From contig NZ_CP150265.1 in assembly GCF_037976325.1 (NCBI RefSeq), forward strand, positions 324,001 to 388,000: a DNA stretch of 64,000 nucleotides, given 5' to 3'. Below the pieces are notes generated by a model. The model was not told where the DNA came from. It saw nothing but the letters and a program-made list of their open reading frames with translations, and did no database searches. This DNA comes from Paenibacillus sp. FSL K6-3182. GTDB lineage: Bacteria > Bacillota > Bacilli > Paenibacillales > Paenibacillaceae. The translations under genes were made by a program, and so were the position numbers. Below, in pieces: positions 26,638 through 36,000 of this stretch. The stretch's first letter is position 1, and the number at the start of each line of letters is the position of its first letter.

Positions 26638-26658
26638 CTTCTATCTTTTTTGTATAAA

Positions 26659-26672
26659 TGTAAGCGTTTGCT
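26659..26672 (+). promoter_or_regulatory. Probable cre site (CcpA)
   Basis: TGTAAGCGTTTGCT matches the Bacillus catabolite-responsive element TGWAANCGNTNWCA at 10 of its 12 defined positions... counting N as free, with mismatches at the two positions near the right end. It lies upstream of the PAP2 fragment and the GH3 beta-glucosidase, a target type expected to be repressed by CcpA in rich sugar. Confidence 0.5.
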
Positions 26673-26704
26673 GTAATGTGCATTTTTCGAAAAGGAGTAT
26701 GGAT

Positions 26705-26950
26705 ATGACATCGAAAGGAATGCGTCTCTTTATTTGGGGATTTGTGCTCTTGTGGGTCGCAGTCATGATCGTTTTTAGTTTTGCTGATTTGAGCTTGTCC
26801 AAAGCGCTATATAACGAGGAACACTCCTTGTTTGGACAGTTTTTTGAAAACTTCGGCGAGCATCCTGCATTTATTGTCCTATTTATCGCGGGCAGCATTC
26901 TCTTTAGTACGGCTAGGCATGAGAATCCTAATGCTGTATTCAGAGCTTAA
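26705..26950 (+). pseudogene. N-terminal fragment resembling a PAP2-family phosphatase
   Basis: An open frame of 81 codons with two hydrophobic helices (about 6-25 and 56-70). Between them DLSLSKALYNEE and FGQFFENFGEHP look like the beginning of membrane PAP2 phosphatases, in which a catalytic part with KxxxxxxRP and SGH motifs follows. That part is missing: the frame ends in NPNAVFRA and a stop. It may be a truncated gene or a separate small protein. The ATG at 26705 is chosen because AAAGGAG lies 7 bases upstream; the ATG at 26699 is too close. It is followed after 49 bases by the GH3 gene. Confidence 0.45.
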
Positions 26951-26999
26951 GGCGTCTAAACATAGGTGTAATGAGAATCATAATAGAGGAGGATTTTAA

Positions 27000-29273
27000 A
27001 TGAAAATTGATATTCAAGCGCTTATTGACCAAATGACTTTAGAAGAAAAAGCAGGTATGTGCTCGGGGCTCGATTTCTGGCATTTAAAGGGTGTTGAACG
27101 ACTTCATATTCCTTCTGTAATGGTAACGGATGGACCTCATGGGCTGCGTAAGCAAAAAGGTTCTTCTGACCATGTAGGTATTTTTGATAGCGTTCCTGCT
27201 ACCTGCTTTCCATCAGCGGCGGGGCTTGCCGGCTCTTGGGACCGTGAATTAGTTGGAAAGGTAGGCGTGGCTCTTGGCGAGGAATGCCAAGCGGAGGATG
27301 TGGCTGTTTTACTTGGGCCAGGCGCCAACATCAAGCGGACGCCGCTATGCGGACGGAATTTTGAATACTTTTCTGAAGATCCGTTCCTATCCTCGGAAAT
27401 GGCGGCAAGCCATATTCAAGGGGTACAAAGCCAAGGTGTGGGCACTTCACTCAAGCATTTTGCACTCAACAATCAAGAACATCGCCGAATGTCAGTCGAT
27501 GCGATTGTTGACGAGCGGACGATGCGTGAAATTTATTTGGCAAGCTTCGAGGGTGCGGTGAAAAAAGGGAAGCCATGGACGGTCATGAGCGCCTACAACA
27601 AAGTAAACGGAACGTATGCTTCGGAAAACGAATTTTTGTTAACGGATATTTTAAAGGAAGAATGGGGCCATGAAGGTTTTGTTGTCTCCGACTGGGGTGC
27701 GGTAGATGAGCGAGTAGATGCTCTTGCAGCGGGGCTTGAGCTAGAAATGCCTTCCAGCAATGGCAGTGGCGACAAAAAAATAATAGAGGCCGTTCAAAGC
27801 GGCAAGCTATCCGTGGAATTGCTCGATCAAGCTGTTGCAAGACTGCTTCGGATTATATTTATGAGTGTTGATCAGAAAAAAGAGAACGCCTCCTACAATG
27901 TGGGAGAGCATCATCAGCTAGCTCGCACGGTTGCTAGTGAATGTATGGTGCTTTTGAAAAATGAACAACAGCTGCTGCCGCTTAGCAAAGGAAAAAAAGT
28001 GGCGGTCATTGGCGCATTCGCTCAAAAACCTAGGTTTCAAGGCGGCGGCAGCTCGCATATCGTGCCGACTGCGCTCGATAATCCACTGCAGGAAATGAAG
28101 CAGCTGGCTGGAGACTCGTCATTCATTGTTTATGCTGAGGGTTACTCGCTAGATAACGATAATATTGATGATGCACTAGTGGAAGAAGCGAAGAAGGCCG
28201 CTAGCGAGGCCGATGTGGCCGTTGTATTTGCGGGTCTTCCCGACCGTTATGAATCTGAGGGGTACGATAGAAAACATCTAAATATGCCGGGTAATCAGAA
28301 TCAATTGATTAAGGCTGTAGCGAGCGTGCAAAGCAACGTCGTTGTTGTCCTTATGAATGGTTCGGCTATCGAGATGCCTTGGGCTGACGAGGTGGGAGCC
28401 ATTTTGGAGGCTTACTTAGGGGGGCAAGCGGTTGGTGGTGCTATTGCTGATCTGCTGTTCGGAGAAGCGAATCCATCCGGGAAGCTGGCAGAGACATTTC
28501 CTGCTAAGCTAAGCGACAATCCTTCATTTCTATTTTATCCAGGCGAGGCAGATTATGCGGAATATCGGGAAGGCATTTTTGTCGGATATCGCTACTATGA
28601 CTCGAAGAGCGTTAAGCCGATGTTCCCGTTTGGGCATGGTCTGAGCTATACTACATTCGAGTACACAAACTTGTTGATAGACAGCAAGGAAATAAATGAT
28701 ACGGAAACGGTAAGCGTTCACGTCACGGTTAAGAACACAGGAACACGCACCGGCAAAGAAATCGTTCAGCTGTACGTTCAAGATGTCGAGAGCACCGTGA
28801 TCCGGCCGGAGAAAGAGCTGAAAGGATTTGCCAAGGTGGAGCTGCAGCCTGGAGAGCAAAAGAAGATAACGTTTACGCTGGATAAACGATCTTTCGCTTA
28901 TTACAATGTCGCTCTAAAAGACTGGCATGTCGAGAGCGGAGACTTTGCTGTTCTTATTGGGCGTTCATCGGAGGATATAGTCCTAGGCGAGACGCTGCGC
29001 GTTCAATCCACTGTCCCTCTGAAAGTTGTGTATCATCGCAATAGCCTTCTCGGTGACTTAATAAGCGATACGGAGAAGGGTCCAATCGTGCAAAGCATTA
29101 TGCAGCAGGTTCAAGCAGGAATGGGAATCTTGATGTCTGAGGATAACGAAATGGCAGACATGATGGCCGCGATGATGAAGTTTATGCCTCTTCGCAGCTT
29201 GGTGTCCTTCAGCCAAGGGGCGTTTACAGACGAAATGTTAAACGGTTTGCTTCACCAATTAAACCATTCATAG
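27000..29273 (+). CDS. Beta-glucosidase-like glycoside hydrolase, GH3
   Basis: A protein of 757 residues without signal peptide, so it acts on imported glycosides. Parts: N-terminal (beta/alpha)8 domain (about 1-290) with substrate-binding DGPHGLR and KHF...HRRMSVD, and the nucleophile Asp in VVSDWGAV (about residue 230); a C-terminal alpha/beta sandwich (about 310-540) with the [11 protein letters not shown] segment; then a fibronectin-III-like domain (about 580-690) seen by [11 protein letters not shown] and [10 protein letters not shown]. About 60 further residues follow that are Met-rich and not typical. The site GAGGAGG precedes the ATG. A LacI regulator gene follows downstream. Confidence 0.92.
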   Translation: MKIDIQALIDQMTLEEKAGMCSGLDFWHLKGVERLHIPSVMVTDGPHGLRKQKGSSDHVGIFDSVPATCFPSAAGLAGSWDRELVGKVGVALGEECQAEDVAVLLGPGANIKRTPLCGRNFEYFSEDPFLSSEMAASHIQGVQSQGVGTSLKHFALNNQEHRRMSVDAIVDERTMREIYLASFEGAVKKGKPWTVMSAYNKVNGTYASENEFLLTDILKEEWGHEGFVVSDWGAVDERVDALAAGLELEMPSSNGSGDKKIIEAVQSGKLSVELLDQAVARLLRIIFMSVDQKKENASYNVGEHHQLARTVASECMVLLKNEQQLLPLSKGKKVAVIGAFAQKPRFQGGGSSHIVPTALDNPLQEMKQLAGDSSFIVYAEGYSLDNDNIDDALVEEAKKAASEADVAVVFAGLPDRYESEGYDRKHLNMPGNQNQLIKAVASVQSNVVVVLMNGSAIEMPWADEVGAILEAYLGGQAVGGAIADLLFGEANPSGKLAETFPAKLSDNPSFLFYPGEADYAEYREGIFVGYRYYDSKSVKPMFPFGHGLSYTTFEYTNLLIDSKEINDTETVSVHVTVKNTGTRTGKEIVQLYVQDVESTVIRPEKELKGFAKVELQPGEQKKITFTLDKRSFAYYNVALKDWHVESGDFAVLIGRSSEDIVLGETLRVQSTVPLKVVYHRNSLLGDLISDTEKGPIVQSIMQQVQAGMGILMSEDNEMADMMAAMMKFMPLRSLVSFSQGAFTDEMLNGLLHQLNHS

Positions 29274-29297
29274 TCGGAGCAAAATAGATTTTACAAA

Positions 29298-29331
29298 AGG
29301 ACTGTCCTTCCACGTGACGGTTCTTTTTTTC
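29298..29331 (+). terminator. Terminator after GH3
   Basis: AGGACTGTC pairs with GACGGTTCT (with G-U pairs), followed by a run of Ts. Confidence 0.6.
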
Positions 29332-29531
29332 TATTCAATTAATGCAAATCTTTTATATACCGATCCACAATTGAGCAGGGATGCGAGGTGCCTTTTACGG
29401 TCATAACCAGAATATAGACCTGTCAATGGAATAAAACATAAATTTACTCTAATAAAGTCTCAACTTATGTGAAATCTAGTGGTAAATGTGGTATGTTTAT
29501 GTAAATTGCGTTTAACAGGAGCGGTTCATCA

Positions 29532-30530
29532 ATGAAGGTTAGTATATTCGATGTTGCCAAGAAGTCAGGATTGTCGGTTGTAACGGTATCCCGAGTTCTT
29601 AATAAGTCGACATCCGTGCGCCAGAAAAATAAAGAAAAAGTGTTGCAGGCGATGAAGGACCTGGACTATCATCCGAACGCCTCAGCCCGCAGTCTTGCAA
29701 GCGGCAAAACCGGTATTATTGGTCTAACTTTGACGACATTGCATGATACTGTTCTTGACGCTGTAGTCAAAGAAATTAATGATAGCTTGGCAGAGCAGGG
29801 TTATTTTCTGGCACTCTCCATCTCGCAGGGGGACGAGGATTCATTCGATCGTTCGATGTTTCAAGAGGACCGTGTAGATGGAGTTATTTTGCTCTCGCCA
29901 ATTAATGCAGATATATATGTGATGGAGCTGAAGAAGCGGAAAATTCCTTTTGTCATCCTTGATAACCAGCAGCGCAATCCGACGGTTCCTTCTGTTATTG
30001 TTAATAATTTCAAAGGCGGATATGATGCAACCAAACATCTCATCGACCTTGGACATACCGAAATCGCTCATATTAGCGGGCCAGATCCGTTTCTGAGCAG
30101 CCGTGAGCGTGAGAGAGGGTTTCTGTTCGCGCTCGAAGAAGCAGGTTTGCAGCCTTTTGAAGTGGAGCAAGGATCGTTTGATATTCCTTCAGGCTACGCC
30201 ATTGCCAAGCGCTGGATCGATGCAGGCAAGCTGCCTACGGCGGTATTCGCAGCAGATGACTTTATGGCCTTAGGCGTAATGGACGCGTTCAAAAACGAAG
30301 GGGTTCGCATTCCTCAAGATGTATCCGTCGTAGGTTTCGATGATCAGATCTATGCGGAAGAATTCCATCCTGCGCTGACAACCATCCGTTTGCCATTTGA
30401 AAAAATTGGGCGGCAGGGTGTTGATATTTTGCTGAAGCTAATCAAGGATTCTCCAAAAAGAAATACGATTATGGAGTTTGATCCGGAGTTAATGGTGAGG
30501 AAATCGACGGGAGCGCCAAGAGGGCGTTAA
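29532..30530 (+). CDS. LacI-family transcriptional regulator (first of a paralogous pair)
   Basis: A repressor-type protein of 332 residues: helix-turn-helix with VTVSRVLN (about 17-24) and hinge helix ASARSLASGKTG, then a periplasmic-binding-protein-like sugar domain with GFDDQIYAEEFHPALTTI near the end. It is very similar over its whole length to the regulator at 34980, above all in the DNA-binding part, so both may see the same operators. It lies between the GH3 gene and, past a leftward gene, the sugar ABC operon. A bidirectional terminator follows. Confidence 0.92.
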   Translation: MKVSIFDVAKKSGLSVVTVSRVLNKSTSVRQKNKEKVLQAMKDLDYHPNASARSLASGKTGIIGLTLTTLHDTVLDAVVKEINDSLAEQGYFLALSISQGDEDSFDRSMFQEDRVDGVILLSPINADIYVMELKKRKIPFVILDNQQRNPTVPSVIVNNFKGGYDATKHLIDLGHTEIAHISGPDPFLSSRERERGFLFALEEAGLQPFEVEQGSFDIPSGYAIAKRWIDAGKLPTAVFAADDFMALGVMDAFKNEGVRIPQDVSVVGFDDQIYAEEFHPALTTIRLPFEKIGRQGVDILLKLIKDSPKRNTIMEFDPELMVRKSTGAPRGR

Positions 30531-30549
30531 GTTTAAGAATAACTAGCAA

Positions 30550-30595
30550 AAGAGCCAGCGCAATTACTATTTCTATAGTGATTGCGCTGGCTTTT
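30550..30595. terminator. Bidirectional terminator between LacI and FMN reductase genes
   Basis: AGCCAGCGCAATTACTAT pairs with ATAGTGATTGCGCTGGCT around TTCT, flanked by As and Ts. Confidence 0.9.
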
Positions 30596-30626
30596 TCTTT
30601 TTATCTTGGCTGAGTCGCTATTAATT

Positions 30627-31169
30627 CTAGTAGCAAGCCTGCTCAAGTGATTGAAGCGCGGTTATTAACTCCTGCTTTAATTGGGAATCGGTAATCATGC
30701 CTTCTTTATTTAGCTTCAAAGTAATATGCGGAATAATTAATGTCCCGCCCTCAACAATATCAGCATTAATCATTTTAAGGGTAAGCAAAAGTGAAGCATG
30801 AGCTTTGTCCCCGCCCATTGGAGTAGGTGAGGCACTAATTACCGCTGTAGGTTTATTCATAAACGCCGTTGTGGATACAAGCCAGTCCAACGCGTTTTTT
30901 AAAACGCCAGGCACACCGTTTCCATATTCGGGTGTACATATAAGCACGCCATCCGTTTCCTCAAGAAGTGCTCTCAGCTCTCTGACAGGCACCGGTCCTT
31001 CATCTATATCCATGTCAGGGTTGAAATGCGGAAGGTCGCCTAACCCGCCATAGATAGTAAATTCCATGTTTGCGGGGGCTAATCCGATGACAGCCTTCAT
31101 TAGCGATGTATTTGAGGAGTTTTGACGAAGACTCCCCGAAATAGCCAAGATTTTAATTTCCTTATTCAT
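30627..31169 (-). CDS. NADPH-dependent FMN reductase family protein
   Basis: A flavodoxin-fold protein of 180 residues. The phosphate-binding loop for FMN reads SGSLRQNSSN (about 10-19), and the second flavin contact is TPEYGNGVPGVLKNALDW (about 79-96), the hallmark of the ChrR/azoreductase-like group. It should reduce quinones, azo dyes, chromate or free FMN with NAD(P)H in the cytoplasm. It is transcribed alone, leftward, opposite to the LacI gene. The physiological substrate is unknown. Confidence 0.88.
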   Translation of the reverse strand: MNKEIKILAISGSLRQNSSNTSLMKAVIGLAPANMEFTIYGGLGDLPHFNPDMDIDEGPVPVRELRALLEETDGVLICTPEYGNGVPGVLKNALDWLVSTTAFMNKPTAVISASPTPMGGDKAHASLLLTLKMINADIVEGGTLIIPHITLKLNKEGMITDSQLKQELITALQSLEQACY

Positions 31170-31720
31170 CCCACTTCATCTCTTTTCTTCTATGATATTA
31201 AGCCCTCGATATGGAGTTGCCGTGTATTATGATAAACAGTCGCATTCATATTTATTATCTCATTTAAGCACGAGTTTTTAAATAACTTCTGTCTATATTA
31301 AAATAAAACCCGATAATTGAATAGCGCTTTCACATAATAAAGTTTAAACGTTTAAACAAAATATACGACAAAATTTACGTTTGATACTTATAAGAGACAA
31401 GTAAAGACAATAACAGAAACCGTACGTTTTTGTACTAAGTCAAGGGAATTTATAATCCATAATAAACAAAAAAAATATTAATTGACATATTTTGAATGTC
31501 GGTATAAACTCATGTTGAATATTAAAGCGGTTTAACTTTCGTGAATGAAAAGCAATAACAGAGAGAAAAAGAGGTGATTTGAAAAGCGATTTCGAAGAAA
31601 TGCAGAAGCAAAGTAATGGTGGAAAAAAGGGGACATACAAGAGAGCGATTAAGAGTTTTTTAAATTTGCTTCTTTTAAGGCCAAAAGGAATAGGAAACCA
31701 AATGGAAGGGGGCGGTTTTA
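31170..31720. other. Long leader region before the sugar ABC operon
   Basis: About 550 bases between the divergent FMN reductase and the ABC importer. It contains the operator-like sites at 31319-31357 listed separately and is AT-rich. A frame starting with TTG at 31579 (after AGAGGTG) runs on for 94 codons into the permease gene in another phase, but its sequence looks like shadow coding. Nothing else is recognised. Confidence 0.4.
31319..31357 (+). promoter_or_regulatory. Probable LacI operator and cre-like half site
   Basis: GTTTAAACGTTTAAAC (31342-31357) is a perfect 16-bp palindrome with the central CG typical of LacI-family operators. It lies upstream of the sugar ABC operon and close to two LacI regulator genes. 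Just before it, GAATAGCGCTTTCA (31319-31332) matches the right half of a CcpA cre site fully and the left half poorly. Confidence 0.55.
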
Positions 31721-32617
31721 CTGAAGAACAGCAAATTTCAGAGACGGGAAAACAAACACTTTTATTTATTTATTTCGCCATGGATTATTGGTTTTCTCAT
31801 ATTTGCTTTATATCCAGTAGGCGCATCATTGTACTACAGCTTCACAGACTACGATATTATTAACCCGCCTGTTTTCGTGGGATTAAACAATTTCAAAGAG
31901 CTCTTTCAGGATGAACAGTTTTATAATTCGATAATGGTTACGCTCAAGTACACGCTTATTAGTGTTCCTATTACGTTGTTTTTATCACTTATGTTTGCAA
32001 TCTTGATTAATCAGAAAATTCCTTTTAACGGTTTTTTCCGAACAGCGATGTATTTTCCAAGTATGATTTCAGGCGTATCCATGGCCTTGTTATGGTTTTG
32101 GGTGTTTAATCCACAGGCGGGATTGTTCAACTATGGATTATCTTTTTTCGGAATTGACCCCATTCACTGGTTCCTGGATGAGAATTATGCTTTGTGGGCG
32201 CTCATCATTATGTCGTTCTGGGGACTCGGCGCAGGTATGCTTATTTTCCTAGCAGGGCTCCAAGGTGTGCCGGCTCATCTGCTGGAGGCAGCAAGGCTCG
32301 ACGGTGCTGGCCGGTGGAAAACATTTTGGAACGTAACCTTTCCAATGATTTCGCCCGTTTTTCTGTTCCAGCTTATCATCGGTGTCATTGAATCCTTCCA
32401 AGTGTTTACACAGGCCTATACCATCACGCGTGGTGGACCGAACTACTCTACATGGTTTTACGTGTACAACATTTACATCAATGCGTTCAAAAATTTCCGC
32501 TACGGATACGCGTCTACCATGGCCTGGATCCTTCTCGTTGCAGTACTCGTTGTCACCTACTTTATCATGAGGACGTCGAAACGTTACGTTTACTACGAAG
32601 GAGGGGGCAGTAAATGA
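31721..32617 (+). CDS. Sugar ABC transporter permease, MalF-like, with CTG start
   Basis: A membrane protein of 298 residues with six helices, one half of a carbohydrate importer. The EAA loop that contacts the ATPase reads EAARLDGAGRWKTFWNVTFP (about 186-205). The start is set at CTG (31721): GGAAGGGGG lies 8 bases upstream, the predicted beginning KNSKFQRRENKHFYLFISPW and the full first helix match the family, and the frame has a stop at 31691 and no ATG, GTG or TTG until 31829, which would delete helix 1. Its end overlaps the next permease gene. No ATPase subunit is encoded here; a shared one such as MsmX is usual in Bacillales. Confidence 0.8.
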   Translation: MKNSKFQRRENKHFYLFISPWIIGFLIFALYPVGASLYYSFTDYDIINPPVFVGLNNFKELFQDEQFYNSIMVTLKYTLISVPITLFLSLMFAILINQKIPFNGFFRTAMYFPSMISGVSMALLWFWVFNPQAGLFNYGLSFFGIDPIHWFLDENYALWALIIMSFWGLGAGMLIFLAGLQGVPAHLLEAARLDGAGRWKTFWNVTFPMISPVFLFQLIIGVIESFQVFTQAYTITRGGPNYSTWFYVYNIYINAFKNFRYGYASTMAWILLVAVLVVTYFIMRTSKRYVYYEGGGSK

Positions 32618-33495
32618 GTGAAGTGACCCATGACGCGAGCTCAAAGCGGATTATTGTCAAAAGAAAGCTAAAGCTTTCGCAAATTGTCGGATTTCTTATT
32701 TTATTAGCGGTAACAATTACGATGCTGTCACCGGTTTGGTTTATGCTCTCGACATCCCTGAAGACGACGAAAGAAATGCTTATGTTTCCCCCAACAATTA
32801 TTCCAAAAGTGTTTGCGTGGGAAAATTTCCGTGAATTGTTTACCAATACCGAAATTAAATTCGGACAGCAATATAAGAACAGCTTGATTGTTGGCATATT
32901 CACAGTTATTGGAACGGTGCTTTCTTCATCATTCGTTGCCTTTGGATTTGCTAGATATAAGGGAAAAGGCAGCGGGCTTATGTTCATGCTAGTGCTCAGC
33001 ACATTGATGCTTCCTTATCCAGCGATCATGATTCCGCAGTTCCTATTATTTATGAATCTTGGACTGCATGATTCGTTACTGCCGCTTATTCTGCCCGCTT
33101 TCTTTGGGTCAGCTTATATGATTTTTTTATTGCGTCAATTTTTCTCTACGCTGCCTGACGAGCTTTATAACGCCGGCCGGATTGACGGCTGCAGTGAGTT
33201 CAGACTGTACTGGAATATTACGCTGCCTTTAGCAGGACCAGCGCTCGCTACGGTTGCTATATTTTCATTCATTTGGAGTTGGAATGACCTGCTCACCCCT
33301 GTACTTTACTTAGACTCGCAGGAGAACTTCACGCTTCCAGTAGGGATGGCCGCTATGCTGTCATCGAAGTTTCGTTTAGCGCCTTGGAATTTACTGATGG
33401 CCGCTTCGATTCTTTCCGTACTGCCAATTATCGTGTTGTTTGCGGTAGCACAGAAGAGATTCGTTGAGGGAATCGTACTTACAGGCATTAAATAG
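32614..33495 (+). CDS. Sugar ABC transporter permease, MalG-like
   Basis: A membrane protein of 293 residues with six helices, the second half of the importer pore. The EAA loop is DELYNAGRIDGCSEFRLYWN (about 188-207), followed by ITLPLAGPALATVAIF. Its ATG overlaps the stop of the first permease (ATGA), so translation is coupled, and GGAGGGGG stands before it. The binding protein gene follows after 59 bases. Confidence 0.93.
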   Translation: MSEVTHDASSKRIIVKRKLKLSQIVGFLILLAVTITMLSPVWFMLSTSLKTTKEMLMFPPTIIPKVFAWENFRELFTNTEIKFGQQYKNSLIVGIFTVIGTVLSSSFVAFGFARYKGKGSGLMFMLVLSTLMLPYPAIMIPQFLLFMNLGLHDSLLPLILPAFFGSAYMIFLLRQFFSTLPDELYNAGRIDGCSEFRLYWNITLPLAGPALATVAIFSFIWSWNDLLTPVLYLDSQENFTLPVGMAAMLSSKFRLAPWNLLMAASILSVLPIIVLFAVAQKRFVEGIVLTGIK

Positions 33496-33554
33496 ATTTT
33501 TAAGCGTTTTAGCTTGCTTGTATGAAATCTAATAAAACCTAGGGGGAAATTAGA

Positions 33555-34895
33555 ATGAAGAACAAGAAATGGTTATCCATTACCGCTATTCTCGCATTAT
33601 CGATGTTTGCAACCGCTTGCTCAAACGGCGGAAACGAGGGTTCCGGTAAAGAAAAACAGGTAACGATCACGCATTATACGATTGACTCGCCGGACAGAAC
33701 GTTTGTAGAGAAGCTGATTCCAGAGTTTGAAGCGAAACATCCGAACATCAAAGTAAAAGTGACTAAAGCACCTTATGAACAGTTTGATTCTAAGCTGCAA
33801 TCGTCCATTGCTGCGAAAAATGCGCCGGACGTAACCTCTCACTGGGGCTATGGCGGTTTTATGGAATATTACAACAAAGATATGCTGATGGATATGACCC
33901 CTTATTTTGAAGACTTCAAAGCAGCGGACTACAATATTCCGGAAGATGTAATGAACATCTACAAGGTTGACGGTAAAACCTATGGTATTCCGTTAAATAG
34001 CTACGTGACCGTCATGCTGTACAACAAGGATCTTTTTGATAAAGCGGGACTTCCATACCCTCCAACTGATTACGAGGATAAAAGCTGGACATTCGACAAA
34101 ATGGTCGAATATGCGAAGAAGCTGACCGTAGACTCTGAAAATTTGGAGGAAGCTCAATATGGCGTCGACTTTGGATTTGGTGAGCGCGACCAGCGTCCTC
34201 AATACTTCGGTGCGAATGTTTATTCCGATGATACATGGACAAATGGCGGCAAACCTACAGAGATCAATCTGACTAAGCCTGATGTAATTGATGCCTACAA
34301 AACACTTTATGGTCTCATTCATGATTTAAAAGTGTCGCCAACGCCAGCATTCTCCCAATCCGTATCCGGGCAATTCGGTGATCCGTTCCTATCGGGTAAA
34401 ATCGCGATGTCTGTAGTTGGTTCATGGAGCCTTGCTGCCGCTGCAGATTTCAACTTTAAAGTAGGTGTTGCTGCGGTTCCAGTAAGTCCAAAAGGCGATG
34501 TACGAAGCGTGCTTTACGTGGATCCATTATTTGTACTTAAGGATTCGAAACATCCGAAGGAAGCTGCGGAGTGGATTAAGTTCTTGGTTACAACTGAAAT
34601 TCAAGAGAAATCGATCGAGCTTAGCGGAGGCAATCCTCCGGTCAACCAAGCAGCTGCAGAAAAGTATTACAGCAACTTTGAAGGCATCGATCCAGCAGGC
34701 ATTAAGCAAGTATTCGAAGGTGCTTATAAATATGGCTTCGAATCGTACAATCATCTGATTTCCAATTACTCTCAAATCAATGAGCTGTTCATCAATGAAC
34801 TTTCTGGTGTAGAGAACGGAAAGCAGAAGGTTGAGGATGTGCTGCCAGTCATTGAACAGAAGCTGAAGGATCTTTTGGCAAGAGTGAATAAATAA
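33555..34895 (+). CDS. Sugar ABC transporter solute-binding lipoprotein
   Basis: A lipoprotein of 446 residues. The signal peptide ends in a lipobox with Cys22 (FATACSNGG), so it is anchored outside the membrane. It has the two-lobe fold of family 1 extracellular sugar-binding proteins: FVEKLIPEFEAKHPNIKV near the start, YGIPLNSYVTVMLYNKDLF (about 145-163) and FLSGKIAMSVVGSW (about 278-291). It captures the sugar for the two permeases upstream. The identity of the sugar is unknown; with GH3, GH43 and a sugar kinase nearby, a plant- or microbial-wall-derived oligosaccharide is plausible. Confidence 0.92.
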   Translation: MKNKKWLSITAILALSMFATACSNGGNEGSGKEKQVTITHYTIDSPDRTFVEKLIPEFEAKHPNIKVKVTKAPYEQFDSKLQSSIAAKNAPDVTSHWGYGGFMEYYNKDMLMDMTPYFEDFKAADYNIPEDVMNIYKVDGKTYGIPLNSYVTVMLYNKDLFDKAGLPYPPTDYEDKSWTFDKMVEYAKKLTVDSENLEEAQYGVDFGFGERDQRPQYFGANVYSDDTWTNGGKPTEINLTKPDVIDAYKTLYGLIHDLKVSPTPAFSQSVSGQFGDPFLSGKIAMSVVGSWSLAAAADFNFKVGVAAVPVSPKGDVRSVLYVDPLFVLKDSKHPKEAAEWIKFLVTTEIQEKSIELSGGNPPVNQAAAEKYYSNFEGIDPAGIKQVFEGAYKYGFESYNHLISNYSQINELFINELSGVENGKQKVEDVLPVIEQKLKDLLARVNK

Positions 34896-34903
34896 TGGGT
34901 CAA

Positions 34904-34938
34904 GGGGAGGGGCGATTTAGGCTGCTCCCCTCCATTTT
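34904..34938 (+). terminator. Hairpin after the binding-protein gene
   Basis: GGGGAG (34904) or GAGGGG can pair with the CTCCCCTC stretch at 34925-34932, followed by a short ATTTTA. It is a weak terminator or a stability element, leaving room for read-through into the LacI gene. Confidence 0.5.
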
Positions 34939-34979
34939 ATACAAAGCATGATTACTACTAGTCTGAGGAAGGCGTTCTT

Positions 34980-35972
34980 ATGAAGGTAAGCATTGTGGAC
35001 GTTGCCAAAAAATCAGGATTATCCATTGTGACGGTATCAAGGGTATTAAACAATTTGCCAAGTGTCAGAAAGAGCAACCGGGAGCGGGTTCTTCAGGCTA
35101 TGAAGGAGCTTGATTATCACCCTAATGCGTCTGCAAGGAGTCTTGCAAGAGGAAAAACAGGCATAATCGGACTAGCGTTAACAACTTTACATGACTCGTT
35201 TCTCGATGCGGTCGTGAAGGAGGTTAATGATCGGCTTGCGGAAAACGGCTATTTTCTTGCATTATCGATTTCAACAGAAGAGGATGATCACATCCATCGA
35301 TCATTGTTTCAGGAAGGCCGTGTCGATGGCGTCATCTTATTGTCGCCCATACGTGAGGATGAGTACGTACTAGAGCTTAAGAGAAACCGAATTCCATTTG
35401 TCATGCTCGATAATCAGCAGATGAATTCGCCAGCAACCTCTGTCATCGTAGACAACTTTTATGGTGGATATGAAGCAACCAAACATTTAATCGATTTGGG
35501 GCATAGGGATATCGCGCATATTAGTGGTCCAGAGCTGTTTCTGAGCAGTCGAGAGCGTGAACGAGGATACCATGCCGCATTGGAAGAAGCGGGCATAACA
35601 CCCTTCTGTGTGGAGCGCGGAGATTTTGAAATATCTACGGGTTATCGAATTGCTCGAAGCTGGATGGACGCTGGCAGACTGCCGACTGCGGTATTTGCGT
35701 CCGATGATAATATGGCGCTCGGCGCTATGAATGCTTTTATAATTGAAGGAATTCGGATACCTCAGCAAATTTCGATCATTGGATTTGATGATCAGATTCT
35801 TGCCACGGAGTTTCACCCGAAGCTGACGACGATGCGCCAGCCGGCCGCGCAAATTGGAAGGATGGGGGTTGAACTGCTGCTGAAGAGCATAAGCGGTGCA
35901 GCCAAAAGAAATGTCACTGTTCAATTGAGCCCTGAGCTGGTTATTCGGGAGACAACTTCTTTGAGGCAATAA
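34980..35972 (+). CDS. LacI-family transcriptional regulator (second paralogue)
   Basis: A protein of 330 residues, close paralogue of the regulator at 29532: the opening MKVSIVDVAKKSGLSIVTVS differs at few positions, and the hinge ASARSLARGKTG and sugar-domain GFDDQILATEFHPKLTTM correspond. It lies 85 bases after the binding-protein gene and 28 before the sugar kinase, so it is probably part of the importer operon and regulates it. The palindrome at 31342 is the likely target. Confidence 0.92.
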   Translation: MKVSIVDVAKKSGLSIVTVSRVLNNLPSVRKSNRERVLQAMKELDYHPNASARSLARGKTGIIGLALTTLHDSFLDAVVKEVNDRLAENGYFLALSISTEEDDHIHRSLFQEGRVDGVILLSPIREDEYVLELKRNRIPFVMLDNQQMNSPATSVIVDNFYGGYEATKHLIDLGHRDIAHISGPELFLSSRERERGYHAALEEAGITPFCVERGDFEISTGYRIARSWMDAGRLPTAVFASDDNMALGAMNAFIIEGIRIPQQISIIGFDDQILATEFHPKLTTMRQPAAQIGRMGVELLLKSISGAAKRNVTVQLSPELVIRETTSLRQ

Positions 35973-36000
35973 CAAACATGAAATCAAGGGAGTGTATCCG

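Noticed and set aside
31579..31863. A 94-codon frame upstream of and overlapping the first permease gene
   Set aside because: Its second half is merely the permease N-terminus read in another phase, and the first half looks non-coding.
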